The notes below the pieces were generated by a model that saw only the letters and a list, made by a program, of their open reading frames with translations, ran no database searches and was not told the origin of the DNA. From positions 1-43,575 of the forward strand of contig CAMWFQ010000033.1 of assembly GCA_947173495.1 (NCBI GenBank): a stretch of 43,575 bases of DNA, in the 5' to 3' direction. This document shows, in pieces, positions 42,291-43,575 of the stretch (the first letter of the stretch is position 1; each line of letters begins with the position of its first letter). Source of the DNA: an uncultured Lachnospiraceae bacterium (GTDB taxonomy: Bacteria; Bacillota; Clostridia; Lachnospirales; Lachnospiraceae). A program made the position numbers and the translations under genes.

Positions 42291-42932
42291 ATGCAAGACG
42301 TGATACACATCAAATCAAAAGAACATCCGGATGTTGTTTTAAAGGCAATACCGGGACATTTCGTCACCCCCAATTCCCACGTGAATTATTTCCTGGACAT
42401 GACGACCTTAAAGAGCAGGCTCAGCGAAGCATCCGCTGCGGCCAAGGCTCTCAGTGAGCAGATTGCAGTAACTACCATTGTAGATACGATTGTCTGTATT
42501 GATGGCTGTGAAATTATTGGTGCTTTACTGGCGGAGAATCTGACCAGAGCGGGAACCTATTCCATGAATGCCCATCAGACCATTTATGTGGTGACGCCGG
42601 AATATGTAAATTCAGGTCAGCTTGTCGTAAGAGAAAATATGATCCCGATGATCAAGAATAAAAATATTCTTCTCCTTCTTGCTTCGGCGACCACAGGACA
42701 GTCCATTGTGAGAGCAATTCGGGCGCTCAGCTATTACGGTGCAAAAATCAGCGGCATCAGCGCAGTATTCAGCGCGGCAAACAGCTCCATGGGAATTCCC
42801 ATTAAATCGCTGTTCTCCATAGCAGATATTCCTGATTACAAGACTTATGATCCGGAAGGATGTTCCCTGTGCAAGGACGGAAAGAAGATCGATGCCTTTG
42901 CAAATGGTTTCGGATATTCCAAGATCGGTTAA
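42291..42932 (+). CDS. Orotate-PRTase-like protein with degenerate PRPP motif
   Basis: Protein of 213 aa with the type I phosphoribosyltransferase fold. The hood and core segments (DTIVCIDGCEIIGALLAENL) and the C-terminal YDPEGCSLCKDGKKI match orotate PRTases, but the PRPP loop, normally with two acidic residues before TTG, reads LLLLASATTGQSI. The loss of both acids argues against ordinary catalysis. AAAGGAGGG lies before ATG 42291, 26 nt after the SAH-hydrolase homologue, so it is in the same transcript. It may be a ligand-sensing paralogue, as some PRTase-like proteins are; the function is unknown. Confidence 0.82.
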   Translation: MQDVIHIKSKEHPDVVLKAIPGHFVTPNSHVNYFLDMTTLKSRLSEASAAAKALSEQIAVTTIVDTIVCIDGCEIIGALLAENLTRAGTYSMNAHQTIYVVTPEYVNSGQLVVRENMIPMIKNKNILLLLASATTGQSIVRAIRALSYYGAKISGISAVFSAANSSMGIPIKSLFSIADIPDYKTYDPEGCSLCKDGKKIDAFANGFGYSKIG

Positions 42933-42948
42933 GCAGGCAGTAAACAGC

Positions 42949-42999
42949 AAAAAAGAATTGAGCAGGGAAGAAAATTTTCTCCCTGCTCAATTCTTTTTT
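42949..42999. terminator. Bidirectional terminator between the PRTase-like and rubredoxin genes
   Basis: GAATTGAGCAGGGA (42955-42968) pairs with TCCCTGCTCAATTC (42980-42993), with an 11-nt loop. Six A precede (42949-42954) and six T follow (42994-42999), so it works in both directions. Confidence 0.93.
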
Positions 43000-43021
43000 G
43001 TAACAGTCAGTACAAAACAGC

Positions 43022-43195
43022 TTAGTTATAGTTGTCAATGCAGGGCTGGAACATGCTCTTGTTCACGCCGCACAAAGGACAGCACCAGTCATCGGGAAGA
43101 TCCTCAAATGCTGTGCCGGGCTTGATGCCGTGCTCAGGATCACCCTTTTCAGGATCATAAGTATATCCGCAGGGATTGCAAAAATATTTTTTCAT
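43022..43195 (-). CDS. Rubredoxin
   Basis: Small iron-sulfur electron carrier of 57 aa. The two CxxC knuckles are [10 protein letters not shown] and WCCPLCGV, giving the Fe(Cys)4 site; the linker [10 protein letters not shown] is typical. Start 43195 has AAGGAGA upstream on the minus strand. It directly follows the rubrerythrin-like gene, 47 nt apart, so the carrier and a peroxidase are probably cotranscribed. This supports an anaerobe's defence against peroxide, with rubredoxin donating electrons. Confidence 0.95.
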   Translation of the reverse strand: MKKYFCNPCGYTYDPEKGDPEHGIKPGTAFEDLPDDWCCPLCGVNKSMFQPCIDNYN

Positions 43196-43242
43196 TGTGT
43201 TTATCTCCTTTCATGAAATGAGTATACCTGAATTAGAAATCT

Positions 43243-43575
43243 TTAACCAAAATATCTTTTGAGAAGGCCTTCGAAAGCCTTTCCGTGTCTTGCCTCGTCT
43301 CTTGCCATTTCATGTACAGTGTCATGAATAGCATCCAGACCGGCTTCTTTTGCTCTCTTGGCGAGATCAAATTTACCGGCAGTAGCTCCGTTTTCAGCAT
43401 CTACTCTCATCTCAAGATTCTTTTTGGTAGAGTCTGTTATAACTTCGCCCAGCAGCTCTGCAAATTTAGCGGCATGTTCAGCTTCCTCGTAAGCAGCCTT
43501 CTCCCAGTACAGGCCGATCTCAGGATAACCTTCTCTGTGGGCAACTCTTGCCATTGCAAGATACATACCAACTTC
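43243..43575 (-). CDS. Rubrerythrin-like peroxidase, 3' part (5' end outside window)
   Basis: Di-iron peroxidase; only the last 110 codons are in the window and the frame runs off the right edge. The ferritin-like helices show [19 protein letters not shown] and [20 protein letters not shown], with the conserved ExxH iron ligands. The ferritin part ends the protein without a C-terminal rubredoxin domain, which fits the reversed-domain rubrerythrin (NADH peroxidase) type; the N-terminal part would confirm it. Rubredoxin follows on the same strand. Confidence 0.9.
   Translation of the reverse strand, partial: EVGMYLAMARVAHREGYPEIGLYWEKAAYEEAEHAAKFAELLGEVITDSTKKNLEMRVDAENGATAGKFDLAKRAKEAGLDAIHDTVHEMARDEARHGKAFEGLLKRYFG

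Overview
This window looks like chromosome from an anaerobic, spore-forming Firmicute of the family Lachnospiraceae (Clostridium cluster XIVa). The evidence is strong AGGAGG-type ribosome sites, a T-box leader on ileS, spoIID and spoIIQ side by side, rubredoxin beside a rubrerythrin-like peroxidase, a flagellar-type sigma-28 promoter, and degenerate intergenic repeats of a kind I associate with this family. No genus can be named from the sequence alone. Nothing looks like a prophage, CRISPR array or integrative element. No rRNA or tRNA gene was seen.

Layout. (1) 1-7951: oligopeptide/dipeptide ABC transporter operon (binding lipoprotein, two permeases, two ATPases), followed by a MATE exporter pseudogene with a large internal deletion and a cytosolic S10 serine carboxypeptidase-like enzyme. 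(2) 8084-9133: zinc polyol dehydrogenase. (3) 9134-12469: structured leader with direct repeats, then an OmpR-type regulator and a large multi-pass sensor kinase. (4) 12534-16247: isoleucine T-box with terminator, two exact-period 86-bp repeats, then an IleRS of the long (type 2) kind. (5) 16278-20405: glycogen phosphorylase plus tandem-domain PPK2 polyphosphate kinase. (6) 20438-23653: aconitase-superfamily hydratase with its own promoter, overlapping tail-to-tail with a DUF368 membrane protein. (7) 23702-32434: sigma-28-type promoter and a calcium-loop protein, spoIID and spoIIQ with candidate sigma-E and sigma-F promoters, an amidohydrolase, a GH9-like lipoprotein that has lost its catalytic motif, ddl and murF. 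(8) 32443-36132: convergent plsC, then a GT2 glycosyltransferase translationally coupled to a polytopic membrane protein. (9) 36181-38311 minus: pgi and a UPF0340 gene. (10) 38312-38640: repeat-rich spacer. (11) 38664-42932: D-2-hydroxyacid dehydrogenase, MTA/SAH deaminase, SAH-hydrolase homologue and an orotate-PRTase-like protein lacking the acidic PRPP residues. (12) 42949-43575: bidirectional terminator, rubredoxin (57 aa) and the 3' end of a rubrerythrin-like gene on the minus strand.

Most notable: the SAH-hydrolase homologue has changed residues at positions that contact adenine in the human enzyme (Thr57 to Glu, Glu59 to Lys, Met351 to Asp) and sits next to an SAH deaminase gene. Together these suggest that S-adenosylhomocysteine is recycled here through S-inosylhomocysteine, with a degenerate PRTase-like protein of unknown role attached. 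Other leads are the compartment-specific promoters around spoIID/spoIIQ, the sigma-28 promoter on an uncharacterised calcium-loop protein, the inactive-looking GH9 lipoprotein beside cell-wall genes, and the 86-bp tandem repeat in the ileS leader.
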